The translations under genes and the position numbers were made by a program. The notes under the pieces were generated by a model. The model had not been told where the DNA came from and did no database searches. It saw only the letters and a list, made by a program, of their open reading frames with translations. Positions 1-7,430 of a DNA stretch of 13,773 nucleotides are shown here, in pieces (position 1 is the stretch's first letter; each line of letters begins with the position of its first letter). Origin of the DNA: an uncultured Anaeroplasma sp. (lineage in GTDB: Bacteria > Bacillota_I > Bacilli_A > Acholeplasmatales > Anaeroplasmataceae); contig CAKQBG010000051.1 in assembly GCA_934216145.1 (NCBI GenBank), positions 1 through 13,773 of the forward strand, read 5' to 3'.

Positions 1-13
1 TTGTTTTTAAGGC

Positions 14-80
14 AAAGAAAAAGGAGCTGTTGCTCCAAAATCCAAGTTTTTCAAAACTTAGGTTTTTTTACAGCTCCCTT
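14..80 (-). terminator. Long intrinsic terminator after the signal peptidase gene
   Basis: Just downstream of the sipW-like stop codon on the minus strand, GGAGCTGT (78-71) pairs with ACAGCTCC (30-23). An inner stem built around AAGTTTT/AAAACTT lies in the loop. The minus-strand RNA then continues with UUUUUCUUU (22-14). This fits a rho-independent terminator closing the matrix operon. A smaller alternative hairpin, GGAGC-TGTT-GCTCC, is present at 23-36. Confidence 0.8.
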
Positions 81-89
81 AATTTATAT

Positions 90-986
90 TTATTCGTCTG
101 AAGATGATGTATCTTTATCCTCAGTTTTTGCCTCTTGAGCTTGTTGAGCCTTTAATTCGGCCAATAATTCTTGACGCATTTTTTCCTTTTCAGCTTGGAT
201 TTCAGCAAGCATTGCTTCTTTATCTCCAGCTAAAGCAGCTTTTTGTTTTGTACCCTTTAATTCCATAAAGTTCTTTATTACCATAAATAATTCAAATATT
301 AATAATAATCCAACTGGTAATACGAAATACCATAACCAATTTTGATGTAGGTTATCTAATACATTACCTGCACCTTGAGTAACAGATGTTACAACTCCTT
401 TAATATCAGAAGCATTTCCAGTAGAGAATGTTTTAGCATCCCCTCTACCAAGTAATTCATTACTTAATTGTGGATTTTCAGAACCACAATATCTACCATA
501 AATCCATACAGAATAATCACCTTGAACAGTTAATGTTTCAGTATGACCTTCACTATCTTTTGTTAAATATACAATTCTATGTGAATTTAAACTCTTAATA
601 TCACTATCATAAAATGTAATAACATCTCCAACCTTAAGATTATCAAAATCATTTACATTAAATACTGTATCATGTAATAAGTCACCTTTTCCAAATTCAC
701 CAATTGCATAATCATCGTATTCTTTTTGTAACTCATCACTTACACCAAATGACTTATCTCTTGTCATTGAGTTAGATTGAACTGATAAAAATCCTCTACC
801 AAATATATTTGGAAATCCTCCATTACTACTTCCAGCATTAATATTCATTATTGACCAAAACAATAATAATAATATAATCAAATAAAATATTATATTACCT
901 ACTATTGTTAATATAAACTTTGTTTTTTCTTTTGGTGTTTTAGGAGTCTTTGACTCTTTCTCAACTACTTTAGTATTGTTTTCCAT
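90..986 (-). CDS. sipW: SipW/ER-type signal peptidase I (S26 family)
   Basis: Membrane signal peptidase that probably removes the signal peptides of the paralogous exported proteins encoded upstream in the same cluster. A transmembrane helix (about residues 25-47) precedes an extracytoplasmic catalytic domain. The Ser box is VQSNSM (Ser73). The general-base region is NSHRI (His136), a His in place of the Lys of standard bacterial SipS/LepB, which marks the SipW/archaeal/ER type. KVGDVITF (118-125) and QGD (155-157) fit the following conserved boxes. A second helix (about 217-240) leads into a charged, coiled-coil-like cytoplasmic tail ending TSSSDE. Oddities are SNSM-TRD rather than the usual SGSMEP, and a Ser-to-His distance of about 63 residues, which suggests an insertion. 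The Shine-Dalgarno is AAGGAAG. The family call is firm; substrate pairing is inferred from context. Confidence 0.9.
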   Translation of the reverse strand: MENNTKVVEKESKTPKTPKEKTKFILTIVGNIIFYLIILLLLFWSIMNINAGSSNGGFPNIFGRGFLSVQSNSMTRDKSFGVSDELQKEYDDYAIGEFGKGDLLHDTVFNVNDFDNLKVGDVITFYDSDIKSLNSHRIVYLTKDSEGHTETLTVQGDYSVWIYGRYCGSENPQLSNELLGRGDAKTFSTGNASDIKGVVTSVTQGAGNVLDNLHQNWLWYFVLPVGLLLIFELFMVIKNFMELKGTKQKAALAGDKEAMLAEIQAEKEKMRQELLAELKAQQAQEAKTEDKDTSSSDE

Positions 987-1040
987 ATGATACTTCCTTT
1001 CTATTTAACACATAAAAACGAAATTAAATAATTTACATTT

Positions 1041-1049
1041 ATTTTAACA
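1041..1049 (-). promoter_or_regulatory. Possible extended -10 element for the signal peptidase gene
   Basis: The minus strand reads TGTTAAAAT (TGn plus TAAAAT) about 55 bases upstream of the signal peptidase ATG. No well-placed -35 was found. It may give the gene its own low-level transcription independent of the riboswitch. Such sequences arise easily by chance in DNA this AT-rich, so the call is weak. Confidence 0.25.
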
Positions 1050-1091
1050 CAAGATAATTCAAAAATAAACAAAATAGGTTTAAAAACTACA

Positions 1092-1134
1092 TATTTTATT
1101 AAAATGAATAATTAACTTATTCACTTTAATAAAA
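1092..1134 (-). other. AT-only stem-loop between matrix genes and sipW
   Basis: A 19-base inverted repeat (1092-1110 against 1116-1134) with a 5-base loop. The single imperfect pair is A/C on the plus strand but a G-U wobble in minus-strand RNA, so the fold is better in the transcript of this operon. It lies immediately after the 1138-1164 hairpin and has no strong U-tract. It could act in mRNA stability, processing or attenuation between the last paralogue and the signal peptidase gene. Confidence 0.5.
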
Positions 1135-1137
1135 TAT

Positions 1138-1164
1138 CAAGTATAGGAAAGAAACCTATACTTG
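1138..1164 (-). terminator. Perfect 10-bp hairpin after the last paralogue; possible weak terminator
   Basis: CAAGTATAGG and CCTATACTTG form a perfect 10-base-pair stem with a 7-base loop, starting 6 bases after the stop codon of the 1171-2274 gene. On the minus strand the stem is followed by ATATTTTATT, a broken U-rich tract. It may terminate part of the transcription and so lower expression of the downstream signal peptidase. It may equally be an RNA-processing hairpin. Confidence 0.5.
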
Positions 1165-1170
1165 AATAAT

Positions 1171-2274
1171 TTATTTTTCATCTTGCGCAGTAGCAAAGGT
1201 TAAATTTAAAAATACAGGACTATTATTTATTATTTGAAAACAGTCAGCATCCCAACCTTCAAACCAAAAATCAACTGTAATTTTCATTTTCATTCTTTTA
1301 CCATTAATTATTCCAAAACCTAAATCGCTATTTGATAAAGAGGCATTTTCATTTGTCAATTCCAAATCTCCTCTATTTAAAGCTTCTTCAGGAATGTAAA
1401 ATCTAGATGGATTCAAATTATATATTGATTTAAACTCTTGATAAGCTAAATTATATTCTTCCGGAAGAATACCACCAAAACTATAGGTGTCATTTTTTTC
1501 ATCATAGTAAGGATTATTTGTTCCACCTTGATATATTACTTCCTTATATGGTCTAACAATTTCATTGTGTTCTAAATAAGAATCTTCAAATGGAATCGGT
1601 GAATATAATGATAATGCTATTCTAGCACTTGAAGCTGAATTAACATAAAAAGCATCTGTAGATTTTATTTCATTAAAATTTGTTTTAATAGTATTTTCTG
1701 ATGGGTATTTAATACCATTAGCAACAGATCCTAATTTTTTAGTCCCCACAATAGTGTTTTCTATTTCAGCTAAAAATAAATTTACTGCAATATTTGTTGA
1801 TTCTGTTATAGCTTCTTCGCCAACATAATCAACAGTTAAAAATAAATCAAATTTAAATCTTTTATTTGTTTTTTCTTTAACATCAATTGAATTTTTATTA
1901 ACTAAATAAAAATCATCTTTATATAGTTTATTATTACCTATTGATACAGGAGTAAGTTGTATTTTATTAAATTCAACATTAACACCTTCATCACTAAGCA
2001 AATCAACATTCACTCCCATGTTATATAAAATTTGCCTTTTTAAATCGCACAATCCATTTTCACCAATAGATTCAGAAAATTCACCATTTTCATTTGCAGA
2101 AATAAGCAGATTATAATTAGAAAGAACATTAGTTTTTAAATTTAATTGAAATTGATTAATAGATGAAGCTGTAAGGATACCAACCCATGCATATGTAGTT
2201 GCAAAAGTTGTTATAAATACAACTAATATTGTAAAAATACTTATTAATATTTTTCTTAATGCAACTTTTTGCAT
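1171..2274 (-). CDS. Exported matrix-type protein with SipW-dependent signal peptide (paralogue 5 of 5)
   Basis: Predicted secreted protein of unknown exact function, 367 residues. A basic start and hydrophobic core lead to TTFATTYAW (22-30), a SipW-type cleavage region; the mature part would begin near W30. It shares the cluster's landmarks in order: NLLIS (55-59) with a degenerate D-x-x-N-F segment, KFDLFLTVD (141-149), FYVNSASSARIALS (209-222), and the C-terminal FWFEGWDADCF (336-346) followed by a beta-like tail. There is no LPXTG signal and no C-terminal membrane segment. The Shine-Dalgarno AGGAGG lies 56 bases or less after the preceding gene, consistent with one operon. It is probably a minor fibre or matrix subunit, by analogy with TasA/CalY and the paired signal peptidase. 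No direct homologue is recognised. Confidence 0.8.
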   Translation of the reverse strand: MQKVALRKILISIFTILVVFITTFATTYAWVGILTASSINQFQLNLKTNVLSNYNLLISANENGEFSESIGENGLCDLKRQILYNMGVNVDLLSDEGVNVEFNKIQLTPVSIGNNKLYKDDFYLVNKNSIDVKEKTNKRFKFDLFLTVDYVGEEAITESTNIAVNLFLAEIENTIVGTKKLGSVANGIKYPSENTIKTNFNEIKSTDAFYVNSASSARIALSLYSPIPFEDSYLEHNEIVRPYKEVIYQGGTNNPYYDEKNDTYSFGGILPEEYNLAYQEFKSIYNLNPSRFYIPEEALNRGDLELTNENASLSNSDLGFGIINGKRMKMKITVDFWFEGWDADCFQIINNSPVFLNLTFATAQDEK

Positions 2275-2330
2275 GGGTTAACCTCCTATTTTAAACTTTA
2301 TTTGCGTATATTTTTCTTAAGTTTAAGGTT

Positions 2331-3326
2331 CTACATAGTATATTTTGCTACAGCATCAATAGTATTTGCTTCTGTAGTAAATGCAAGAGACACATTGAAT
2401 GTTTGTCCTTTACAAGCATCAAAACAATACTCATCCCATCCATTTAAGAAAAATGTAAATGTTAAAGTAGTATATTCACCAGTAGGATCAAGATTAGCAA
2501 CTGTAATATTAGTATTACCAGTTCCTCCTAATTTACGTTCAGCAGCTAAAGAAACATTTGTTGCACCATCTTTTGTTTTTCCTTTTGTATAATTTGTTTC
2601 TTGAACTTTATTCAAATATGTTAAAGCATTTGGATTAGTCAAATTTACATCAGTTAATGGAGTGGAATCAGCAGCACTCAAATCAAATATATCTGTTTTA
2701 TTCGCATCATCATTTGATGTACTTGTATAAGACATCCATAATGCTTTAGTAATATCAGCAGAATATGATGCCTTTGTATTATCAACACCACCATTTTCCT
2801 CTGTAGTATTTTTACCATTTAATAAGTTATCAGCAGTAGGAAGAGTTGTTGCTGTATTTGTAATACTTATTGTTTTTAAATATAGAGGAATTTTATCTTC
2901 TCCACCTGTTGCAGTTGTTTTAACATACAAAGTAATTGTCATAACTCCATTTTCTGAGAAAGCAGCAGTTGTATCAAGTCCTTTATATACAATTTCATCA
3001 CCATCTACTGTTGCTTGAGCTGGAACAATTGTTTGAGACATAGCTTTATAAAAATCTGTTTTAGCATTTTCAGGTGATACAGTTTGAAATGTATTATTTG
3101 TATAATATTGTCTTAATGATTCAGATAAATCTACAGATTGTGACCAATTTGTATGATCTGTAGATATTAAAACGTTTGCATCACCTGTAGATGCTGATGT
3201 ACCAGTAATTCCACTTGCATCAACTTGAGTATTAGAAGTATACCATGCATAAGTTGTTGAAGTTAATGTTGCTGCACAAGCTGCTAAAGCTGCAGCAGAC
3301 ATAATTAATTTTCCTTTTAATTTCAT
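2331..3326 (-). CDS. Exported Thr/Ala-rich matrix-type protein with SipW-dependent signal peptide (paralogue 4)
   Basis: Predicted secreted protein, 331 residues. The signal peptide is Lys-rich, then an Ala-rich core, then TSTTYAW (22-28). The mature part is rich in Thr, Asn, Ser and Ala. It differs from its siblings: it keeps VLISTDHTNWS (52-62), ITLYVKTT (131-138) and FFLNGWDEYCF (292-302), but lacks the VNS-x-x-AMR and NAMYTYYN blocks. Glu is replaced by Asn in the W-x-E-G motif region, and a second Cys follows (DACKG, 303-307). The Shine-Dalgarno is AAGGAGA. Its simpler, Thr/Ala-rich composition suggests it could be the abundant structural subunit of the set, but this is inference. The gene ends with TAG, the only non-TAA stop in the window. 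Confidence 0.82.
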   Translation of the reverse strand: MKLKGKLIMSAAALAACAATLTSTTYAWYTSNTQVDASGITGTSASTGDANVLISTDHTNWSQSVDLSESLRQYYTNNTFQTVSPENAKTDFYKAMSQTIVPAQATVDGDEIVYKGLDTTAAFSENGVMTITLYVKTTATGGEDKIPLYLKTISITNTATTLPTADNLLNGKNTTEENGGVDNTKASYSADITKALWMSYTSTSNDDANKTDIFDLSAADSTPLTDVNLTNPNALTYLNKVQETNYTKGKTKDGATNVSLAAERKLGGTGNTNITVANLDPTGEYTTLTFTFFLNGWDEYCFDACKGQTFNVSLAFTTEANTIDAVAKYTM

Positions 3327-3369
3327 AATTAATAAATCTCCTTTTTTATGTTTATTTTTTTAATTATCA

Positions 3370-4521
3370 TTAATCTTGTATAAAAGATTGTAATGATAAT
3401 CTAACATTAATAGATTTCGCAAGCCCATCAAAACAGTCGGCATCCCAACCTTCTTGCCAAATTCTAATAGTTAGCTTTTGTGAATCTCCACCAGATTTTA
3501 CTGTTGCTACTACGGGGTTTTTCTCATTCACATTACCGTTTTCATCATTAGCTAAATCAGTATTTCTTAGTGTTTTAGGCCTATTTTCATAAGTCATTAG
3601 TTTATCTTTTAATGTTGAATTAGGTCTTTTAGTATTATAGTAGGTATACATTGCATTTAGATTTGCATTATATAGATGATTTAAATCTACATCATCACCA
3701 CTATAATTTGTTGCGTAGCTTCCAAGATCTTTATCATCTGTAAGCTCATATACATTAGCTGTTTCATTTTCAGTATAAATAGTTTTTGTATCAACTACTT
3801 CTTCATTTTCAATTATATCTTCTTTAGTAATTGTATAACCAGATATACTGAATCTCATTGCGTTTGAAGAATTAACTAATATTTGATTATTAGGATAAAT
3901 GGCATTTTTATTCCAAGTATATAATCCTGCTTTCCCTACTTCATCAGCAAATCCCGTTGAAATATCAATATAATCTTCATCAGATGTAATACTTGTACCC
4001 TCGATAGTTGAGCCTGTTTCAGTTTCTTTATCACCATATAATAAATAGATATCATAAGTGAAATTATCATTTATATTATTAGAGGTAGCTTTTAAATAAA
4101 TATCAAACTCTAAATATCTTCTACTTTCTGGCATAAAGGTAGAACCATATAAATCTTTAAAATTAATACCATCATTAGATGTTACTGGATATAATTGAAT
4201 TCTTTCAAATTCTTCTATTAACCTATCCATAGATATTTCTTCTTTAGTATTAGAATCAATAAGCTTACCATTACTCCACTCAGTATAATCTTTATGAGTC
4301 TTATTATAATAAGCCATTAATAACTTATCATAAGTAATATCATTACTAAAATTCTTATTATCGACTGATACTAAAAAGCCAAGTCCACCATTAACTTTAA
4401 AGTTAAACTGAATATCAGCGTGACTATTAAGTTTAAACCATGCATAGGTTGTAGATGTAAATGTAACAGCTAACAACATAACAGTCCATAAGCCAAGCAT
4501 GATTTTCTTTCTTATTTTCAT
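3370..4521 (-). CDS. Exported matrix-type protein with SipW-dependent signal peptide (paralogue 3)
   Basis: Predicted secreted protein, 383 residues, the longest of the family here. Start choice: a GTG at 4524 lies only 3 bases from the GAGGGGG Shine-Dalgarno (4534-4528), whereas the next codon, ATG at 4521, has a 6-base spacing and is preferred. Landmarks are TSTTYAWF (22-29), FLVSVDNKNFS (49-59), RIQLYPVTS (107-115), YLEFDIYLKAT (136-146), ILVNSSNAMRFSIS (215-228), NAMYTYYN (289-296) and IWQEGWDADCF (354-364), followed by a beta-rich end. There is no wall-sorting or membrane anchor. It lies 35 bases after the preceding gene. Role inferred from family and context: a component of an extracellular fibre or matrix processed by the signal peptidase at 90-986. 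Confidence 0.8.
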   Translation of the reverse strand: MKIRKKIMLGLWTVMLLAVTFTSTTYAWFKLNSHADIQFNFKVNGGLGFLVSVDNKNFSNDITYDKLLMAYYNKTHKDYTEWSNGKLIDSNTKEEISMDRLIEEFERIQLYPVTSNDGINFKDLYGSTFMPESRRYLEFDIYLKATSNNINDNFTYDIYLLYGDKETETGSTIEGTSITSDEDYIDISTGFADEVGKAGLYTWNKNAIYPNNQILVNSSNAMRFSISGYTITKEDIIENEEVVDTKTIYTENETANVYELTDDKDLGSYATNYSGDDVDLNHLYNANLNAMYTYYNTKRPNSTLKDKLMTYENRPKTLRNTDLANDENGNVNEKNPVVATVKSGGDSQKLTIRIWQEGWDADCFDGLAKSINVRLSLQSFIQD

Positions 4522-4527
4522 CACATT

Positions 4528-4534
4528 CCCCCTC
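4528..4534 (-). promoter_or_regulatory. Ribosome binding site that decides the ATG start at 4521
   Basis: GAGGGGG on the minus strand. It is 3 bases from the in-frame GTG (4524) and 6 bases from the ATG (4521), so the ATG is the more likely start. Confidence 0.6.
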
Positions 4535-4558
4535 TCAAGGATTTATATTAAATACAAT

Positions 4559-5518
4559 TTATTTAATTTCAAATTGTAATTTAATATCTAAATTATTACA
4601 TGTAGTAGGTAATCCCATAAAATAATCACTATCCCAGCCCTCTAGCCATAGATAAATTTTTGAATGAACAATATTATAATCATTAATTTTTTCATCATAG
4701 CTAAATTGAGATATATAATCATTATCATCATTCATAAATTGATTCTTTGTATTAAAAGATTCATTATCCTCTGCTGCAGAGGTAAATGGATATAATGGAA
4801 AGCAATTGTTATAATAGGTATACATAGCATTTTTATTTTTATCATGTTTATCAGTACCATTTTCAATTGCACTACTACCTAAATCAAATTCATCAGTAAT
4901 TTCATAATAATTTGTATTATTAATAGAATCATTTTCAATTAATGAAATAGCTAAACGCATTGCGTTTTGACTATTAACACTAATCTCATCTCCACTTTTA
5001 TAATCATTTTCTAAAGTAGAAAGCTTATTACTAAGTAAAACATTTTCTAAAGTACCCTTTATATAGGAATTATTAGTAATATACAAATTAAAAGAATCAT
5101 TATTATTAGAATTAATTATTTTAAAATATAAATCAAAACTAATATAATCTATATTTTTAGTAGCATCTATATAAGAATGCTCATTATTATTAACATTATC
5201 CTTAACAAATAATAAATTATTAGTGTCTATTAAAACAAGACCATTTTCACTTTTAGGAGTAACACCTGTAAATTTTAATTCATCATAATTACCATCAGGA
5301 GCTATAACGCTAGTTAACATTTCACTTGTTAATCCTGAAGAGAAATTCTTTCCATCTAATGATAATAATAAACCTGTAGTATTTTCGATATTAAAATTGA
5401 ATTCTCTAACATCAGCATTTCTACCAATAACAACATACGCATATGTTGATGTTACAAGAGTAGATGCTAAAAACACTACTGAAAAAGAGGATATAATTAT
5501 CTTACGCATTTTCATCAT
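4559..5518 (-). CDS. Exported matrix-type protein with SipW-dependent signal peptide (paralogue 2)
   Basis: Predicted secreted protein, 319 residues. The signal peptide ends TSTYAY (23-28), where Tyr replaces the usual Trp after Ala. Landmarks are GLLLSLDGKNFS (49-60), YISFDLYFKII (125-135), SGDEISVNSQNAMRLAIS (175-192), NAMYTYYNN (230-238) and LWLEGWDSDYF (290-300), where Tyr replaces the Cys of two siblings. The gene starts inside the end of the preceding gene (17-base overlap), with AGGAGG placed 6 bases before the ATG, so translation is probably coupled. A second in-frame ATG follows directly and could also serve. It is close to the 5502-6542 protein in block order and looks like a local duplicate that has diverged strongly. 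Function is inferred only from the family. Confidence 0.8.
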   Translation of the reverse strand: MMKMRKIIISSFSVVFLASTLVTSTYAYVVIGRNADVREFNFNIENTTGLLLSLDGKNFSSGLTSEMLTSVIAPDGNYDELKFTGVTPKSENGLVLIDTNNLLFVKDNVNNNEHSYIDATKNIDYISFDLYFKIINSNNNDSFNLYITNNSYIKGTLENVLLSNKLSTLENDYKSGDEISVNSQNAMRLAISLIENDSINNTNYYEITDEFDLGSSAIENGTDKHDKNKNAMYTYYNNCFPLYPFTSAAEDNESFNTKNQFMNDDNDYISQFSYDEKINDYNIVHSKIYLWLEGWDSDYFMGLPTTCNNLDIKLQFEIK

Positions 5519-6542
5519 TATATTCCTCCTTCATAAAGTTTAAATAACATGTAATGTTATTATCATTAAGACCCTTTATAAAGTCACTATCATAACCTTC
5601 AAGCCAAATAAATACTGTAATCTTAACATCATCATAACTTTTTTCATTCTTTTTAAATGTACCAAGATTATCTTTATTATTAAAGCTCTTTATAGTATTT
5701 TTATAAACATCAAAAGTAGTTTTATTAGAATCAATAGATATATCTTCTAATGGTTTTAATTTATCTGCATGAGTATTATTAAAATAAGTAAACATAGCAT
5801 TCTTATTAGGATTATAAAGATCATTAGTTTCATTTTCTAAAGCATATGAGCCAATTCCTGTATTAGGTTCATAAATTAATGCTTCATTATCACTCTTTAA
5901 TACTCCAACTCTCATAGCATCACCAGAATTAACTTTAATTTCTTCGCCACTCTCATAATCTTTAGTAGGTGTACTAAGTGAATTTGAAAGCTTAAAGGAT
6001 TCACTAACACCTTTAATATAAGAATAACCATTAACCTTAGTTTCTTCTGTTGTATTATCATCATCATAAGCAAATGTTAAATAATAATTTTTATCATTAT
6101 TAGCCTTTGATTGATCTATTCTAAAATATAAATCAAACTCAAGATAGGTATTCTTAGATGCTTTATCAGGAACATAATAGCCTTCTTCTATTTTTGAATT
6201 TAAATTCACAGTACTAAAATTAACCAAATCATAAGTAGAAACAGGTTCTAATATAGAATTCTCTACTGATAAAATGTCATCATCAGTAACTTCATTTATT
6301 TCTTTATTTAATCTTTTTGAAGCAATTGCTTTAAAAAGAGTTGTATTATTAATTGCATTAAAATAATTATTTCCATCAACTGAAATAACTAAACCATCAT
6401 GTTGTCCAATTTCTAATTTGAAATTATCAACCCAAGCATCACTATTTCTTGCAAACCATGCATATGTTGTTGAAGTCAAACAAACGGCAGTCATAGCACA
6501 TGCAGAAACACTTAATATTAATTTACGAGTAATTCTATTCAT
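5502..6542 (-). CDS. Exported matrix-type protein with SipW-dependent signal peptide (paralogue 1)
   Basis: Predicted secreted protein, 346 residues. The signal peptide has a basic start (NRITRK), a hydrophobic core and TSTTYAWF (23-30), fitting the SipW-dependent signal-peptide class. Landmarks are GLVISVDGNNYF (50-61), YLEFDLYFRID (133-143), SGEEIKVNSGDAMRVGV (198-214), NAMFTYFNN (248-256) and IWLEGYDSDF (312-321). The acidic tail EEYNDENA overlaps the start of the next gene. The Shine-Dalgarno GGGAGA is well placed, 20 bases after the preceding gene. It is the first true paralogue behind the riboswitch. Probable role: secreted matrix or fibre subunit. No enzyme motif is visible. Two Cys lie in the signal core and one near the C terminus. 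Confidence 0.8.
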   Translation of the reverse strand: MNRITRKLILSVSACAMTAVCLTSTTYAWFARNSDAWVDNFKLEIGQHDGLVISVDGNNYFNAINNTTLFKAIASKRLNKEINEVTDDDILSVENSILEPVSTYDLVNFSTVNLNSKIEEGYYVPDKASKNTYLEFDLYFRIDQSKANNDKNYYLTFAYDDDNTTEETKVNGYSYIKGVSESFKLSNSLSTPTKDYESGEEIKVNSGDAMRVGVLKSDNEALIYEPNTGIGSYALENETNDLYNPNKNAMFTYFNNTHADKLKPLEDISIDSNKTTFDVYKNTIKSFNNKDNLGTFKKNEKSYDDVKITVFIWLEGYDSDFIKGLNDNNITCYLNFMKEEYNDENA

Positions 6543-6561
6543 ATGCTATTTCTCCCTTCTA

Positions 6562-7368
6562 TTATTTAACATCAATATTTAATGAATATCTAATTGTACC
6601 ATTATAAAGCTTTTCATTATAAAATTCACTATCAGGATCTTCTCCCTCAAGCCAAAATAACACACTATATTTTAAATAAGCATATTTCTTAGTGCCATCT
6701 GCATTAGTAGTAGTAGCATCTAGCATTAATGCTTCATCATTATATACTACACCTTTACCATTTCCCTCTTCAGCAAAAGCCTTAGGAGTAATTGTATATC
6801 CTTTATATGTATGAGGTTCTTTATCTTGTTTTTGATAAATCTTAACTTCATCATCACCGCTATATCTTTTTTCACAGAAAGTTAATACTCTAGCTACCTC
6901 ATCAAAATAATTAGTAACCTTAGAATAATCCATTGAAATATTAATATTTATTGCTCCACTTCCTGTATTAACAATATAAAAAGTATAGCAATAAAGATTA
7001 TATCCAGTCTTTTCACTACCCTCAAGAACTATTCCTGGTTTTGATGCATATTCCTTCAAAGTTTCATATTCATTTTCGAGGAATCTTTCAGGATTATAGT
7101 CAATAAATGATGTTACTCCTTCTGGTGTAAGCATTGATGCAAGATCACTACTTTCAGGTACTTTACCATCAAGTTCTAGTTGCTCCATATCAACTTCTGT
7201 AATAGATACACTGGCTTCAGGATCACCATTTTTAACTTGAATAACAAATGATCCAGCTTCATTTCCTAACAAAACAGAAATAATTACTACTGAAGATACA
7301 AATAATAATGCAACCAATATAGCAATTTTAGCTATTGGTGTTTTAAATAAAGAAACAAAACTCTTCAT
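6562..7368 (-). CDS. Membrane-anchored extracellular protein heading the matrix operon
   Basis: First gene behind the riboswitch, 268 residues from the ATG at 7368. An upstream in-frame ATG at 7407 falls inside the terminator hairpin and has no ribosome binding site, so it is rejected. One hydrophobic segment (about 13-35) has no TYAW-type cleavage motif and may stay as an uncleaved N-terminal anchor. The extracytoplasmic part has a beta-rich stretch YTFYIVNTGSG (128-138), similar in style to TasA/camelysin-like domains. It ends with FWLEGEDPDSEF (238-249), a version of the C-terminal motif of the five downstream paralogues. It therefore looks like a distant family member specialised as an anchor or assembly base, comparable in position to TapA in Bacillus. 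That role is inference, and no sequence similarity to TapA is claimed. Confidence 0.75.
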   Translation of the reverse strand: MKSFVSLFKTPIAKIAILVALLFVSSVVIISVLLGNEAGSFVIQVKNGDPEASVSITEVDMEQLELDGKVPESSDLASMLTPEGVTSFIDYNPERFLENEYETLKEYASKPGIVLEGSEKTGYNLYCYTFYIVNTGSGAININISMDYSKVTNYFDEVARVLTFCEKRYSGDDEVKIYQKQDKEPHTYKGYTITPKAFAEEGNGKGVVYNDEALMLDATTTNADGTKKYAYLKYSVLFWLEGEDPDSEFYNEKLYNGTIRYSLNIDVK

Positions 7369-7376
7369 TTGTTTTT

Positions 7377-7383
7377 CTCCTTT
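7377..7383 (-). promoter_or_regulatory. Ribosome binding site setting the start at 7368
   Basis: AAAGGAG on the minus strand, 8 bases before the ATG at 7368 and downstream of the riboswitch terminator. It shows that translation starts after the terminator rather than at the ATG inside it. Confidence 0.8.
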
Positions 7384-7391
7384 CCTTGAAA

Positions 7392-7430
7392 ATAAAAAAA
7401 AAGCCATTATGTTAACACAACATCAATGGC
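7392..7430 (-). terminator. Riboswitch-controlled intrinsic terminator
   Basis: In minus-strand RNA GCCAUU (7430-7425) pairs with AAUGGC (7408-7403). An inner stem AUGUU/AACAU extends this, with one bulged G, and a run of nine U follows directly. The 5' arm uses the last bases of the conserved GUUGCC end of the aptamer and its probable P1 strand. Ligand-bound aptamer and terminator should therefore exclude each other, which predicts read-through (gene ON) when the ligand is bound. Confidence 0.85.

Noticed and set aside
2269..2592. Plus-strand open reading frame of 107 codons opposite the Thr-rich matrix gene
   Set aside because: It is a reverse-strand shadow of a well-supported gene, with no ribosome binding site and no recognisable protein features.
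1171..6542. Type IV prepilin or LPXTG-anchored surface proteins
   Set aside because: There is no G-F-T-L-x-E prepilin processing site and no LPXTG plus C-terminal hydrophobic tail. The signal ends fit the SipW class instead.
7369..7407. Upstream ATG (7407) as the start of the first matrix-operon gene
   Set aside because: The codon lies in the 3' arm of the riboswitch terminator, has no Shine-Dalgarno, and adds 13 residues before a normal start with a good AAAGGAG site.
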